This document shows positions 6,201-7,411 of a DNA stretch of 7,411 nt, piece by piece. Both the position numbers and the translations under genes were made by a program. Below the pieces are notes generated by a model. The model was not told where the DNA came from. It saw only the letters and a list, made by a program, of their open reading frames with translations, and did not search any database. Source of the DNA: Filomicrobium sp. (GTDB lineage Bacteria > Pseudomonadota > Alphaproteobacteria > Rhizobiales > Hyphomicrobiaceae); the NCBI GenBank assembly GCA_021775655.1, contig JAJFHK010000069.1, positions 1 to 7,411 of the forward strand. The letters run 5' to 3'. How positions within the stretch are numbered: the stretch's first letter is position 1; each line of letters begins with the position of its first letter.

Positions 6201-6226
6201 ACAACAAAATCGATCCAGAAATCGAT
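6201..6226 (-). terminator. Candidate weak terminator after guaA
   Basis: On the minus strand two ATCGAT arms (6221-6226 and 6209-6214) with a 6-base loop are followed by TTTGTTGT (6208-6201), starting 24 bases after the guaA stop. The stem is AT-rich and short, so termination would be partial. The rest of the 192-base gap between guaA and the CARDB-type gene holds no gene and no promoter I can defend. Confidence 0.35.
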
Positions 6227-6250
6227 GATGCACGGTACCGAATTTCCCGC

Positions 6251-7411
6251 CTACTCCCACTCAATAGTTCCAGGCGGTTTCGATGTAATATCGTAGACGA
6301 CGCGGTTAATGCCATTGACTTCGTTGATGATCCGGGTGCTGGCCCGTCCAAGGAATTCATGGCTAAAATCGTAGTAATCGGCGGTCATACCATCCATCGA
6401 TGTAACCGCCCGCAGCGCACAAACGTAGTCGTAGGTCCGCTGATCCCCCATTACGCCGACAGTACGCACAGGTAGTAGCACTGCGAAGGCCTGCCAGATC
6501 TCGTCATAAAGTCCGGCATTGCGTATTTCCTCCAGATAAATTCGGTCGGCCTTGCGCAAAATCTCAAGCTTTTCCGACGTCACGCCCCCAGGCATCCGTA
6601 TAGCCAATCCCGGGCCCGGGAAGGGATGCCGACCAACGAACCTTTCGGGCAGACCCAGTTCACGGCCGAGTTCCCGGACTTCGTCCTTGAACAGCTCCCG
6701 TAACGGCTCGACGAGCTTCAGGTTCATTCGTTCTGGCAATCCACCAACGTTATGATGCGACTTGATCGTCACCGACGGCCCGCCCGTAAATGACACGCTC
6801 TCGATAACGTCTGGATAAAGAGTTCCCTGCGCCAGGAAATCTGCACCGCCGAGCTTTCTTGCTTCTTCGTCGAAAACATCGATGAACAAGCCGCCAATTA
6901 TCTTACGCTTCCTCTCCGGATCTTCGACACCTTCCAGTGCGGATAAGAATCGTTCCCGCGCATCAACATGGACCAGCGGAATATTGTAAGCACCTTTGAA
7001 CATATCGACGACTTCGGTGGCTTCACCCGCCCGCAACAAACCATGGTCGACAAAGATGCAAGTGAGCTGTTCACCAATCGCCTCGTGGATGAGCACGGAA
7101 GCCACTGCGGAATCGACCCCGCCCGACAAGCCCGAAATAACACGTGAACCGCCGACTTGAGCACGGATCGCTTCGACCGCACTTGTGTGAAAATGCGCCA
7201 TCGTCCAGTCACCAGGCAACCCGGCGATCTTGTGCACGAAATTAGAGATCAGCTGCGCACCGCGGGGCGTATGCACGACCTCGGGGTGGAATTGCACGCC
7301 GTAAAACCGAAGCTCCTCATTGGCGATAGCAGCGTAAGGCGCACCTTCTGACACAGCGACAACCTCGAATCCGTCGGGGAGGCCAGTCACACGGTCTCCG
7401 TGGCTCATCCA
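6251..7411 (-). CDS. guaA: GMP synthase (glutamine-hydrolysing), 5' end outside the window
   Basis: Last step of GMP synthesis in the cytoplasm: XMP is adenylated with ATP and aminated with ammonia from glutamine. The window gives 386 C-terminal residues, beginning with the end of the class I glutamine amidotransferase domain: WMSHGDRV, then FHPEV with His and Glu of the catalytic triad at 42 and 44 of this fragment. The nucleophile cysteine lies upstream, outside the window. Next come the ATP-pyrophosphatase domain with its PP-loop SGGVDS (96-101) and the dimerisation domain with [13 protein letters not shown] (260-272). The C-terminus ends in KPPGTIEWE, the normal GuaA ending. No frameshift or missing motif is seen in the part present. 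Full proteins are about 520 residues, so roughly 130-140 are missing. The internal ATG at 7408 is not the start. Confidence 0.97.
   Translation of the reverse strand, partial: WMSHGDRVTGLPDGFEVVAVSEGAPYAAIANEELRFYGVQFHPEVVHTPRGAQLISNFVHKIAGLPGDWTMAHFHTSAVEAIRAQVGGSRVISGLSGGVDSAVASVLIHEAIGEQLTCIFVDHGLLRAGEATEVVDMFKGAYNIPLVHVDARERFLSALEGVEDPERKRKIIGGLFIDVFDEEARKLGGADFLAQGTLYPDVIESVSFTGGPSVTIKSHHNVGGLPERMNLKLVEPLRELFKDEVRELGRELGLPERFVGRHPFPGPGLAIRMPGGVTSEKLEILRKADRIYLEEIRNAGLYDEIWQAFAVLLPVRTVGVMGDQRTYDYVCALRAVTSMDGMTADYYDFSHEFLGRASTRIINEVNGINRVVYDITSKPPGTIEWE

Noticed and set aside
1..7411. Defence system, biosynthetic cluster, phage or insertion sequence
   Set aside because: All genes with recognisable motifs are core metabolism or envelope functions; no transposase, integrase, nuclease, repeat array or attachment-site duplication is visible.

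Overview
The window looks like chromosomal housekeeping DNA from an alphaproteobacterium, most likely of the order Hyphomicrobiales. The clues are the gene order (class I/II aminotransferase, M48 peptidase, DsbA-like protein, aroQ, accB, accC), which I recall as common in that order, and the style of the AccB, GuaA and DsbA/ScsC-type proteins. Genus cannot be fixed from the sequence alone. There are no mobile elements, CRISPR arrays, tRNAs or rRNAs that I can see.

Layout. At the left edge the minus strand carries aroQ (562-1011), accB (29-565) and the first codons of accC (1-20), packed as one operon: aroQ and accB overlap by four bases (GTGA) and accB and accC are 8 bases apart. A 273-base gap with several inverted repeats lies upstream of aroQ. 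Next on the minus strand come a secreted DsbA/ScsC-like thiol oxidoreductase (1285-2130) and a secreted BepA-type M48 metalloprotease with TPRs (2245-3648), 114 bases apart. A 336-base divergent intergenic region separates these from a PLP-dependent aminotransferase on the plus strand (3985-5214). That gene converges, across a strong hairpin (5236-5261), on a minus-strand gene for a secreted two-domain protein (5294-6058). The right edge holds the 3' two-thirds or so of guaA on the minus strand (6251-7411, its 5' end outside the window).

How the genes fit together. aroQ feeds aromatic amino acid synthesis, accB and accC start fatty acid synthesis, and guaA makes GMP, so these are core biosynthesis. 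The M48 protease and DsbA-like protein both carry signal peptides and probably serve folding and quality control of envelope proteins. The secreted protein at 5294-6058 is the least ordinary item. It appears to be a CARDB beta-sandwich domain whose chain is interrupted by a complete peptidoglycan-binding domain, with only two cysteines, one near each end of the mature protein. The other points worth attention are a second CxxC at the very C-terminus of the DsbA-like protein and alternative, mutually exclusive hairpins in the aroQ leader. I found no clear evidence for a wholly new multi-gene system.
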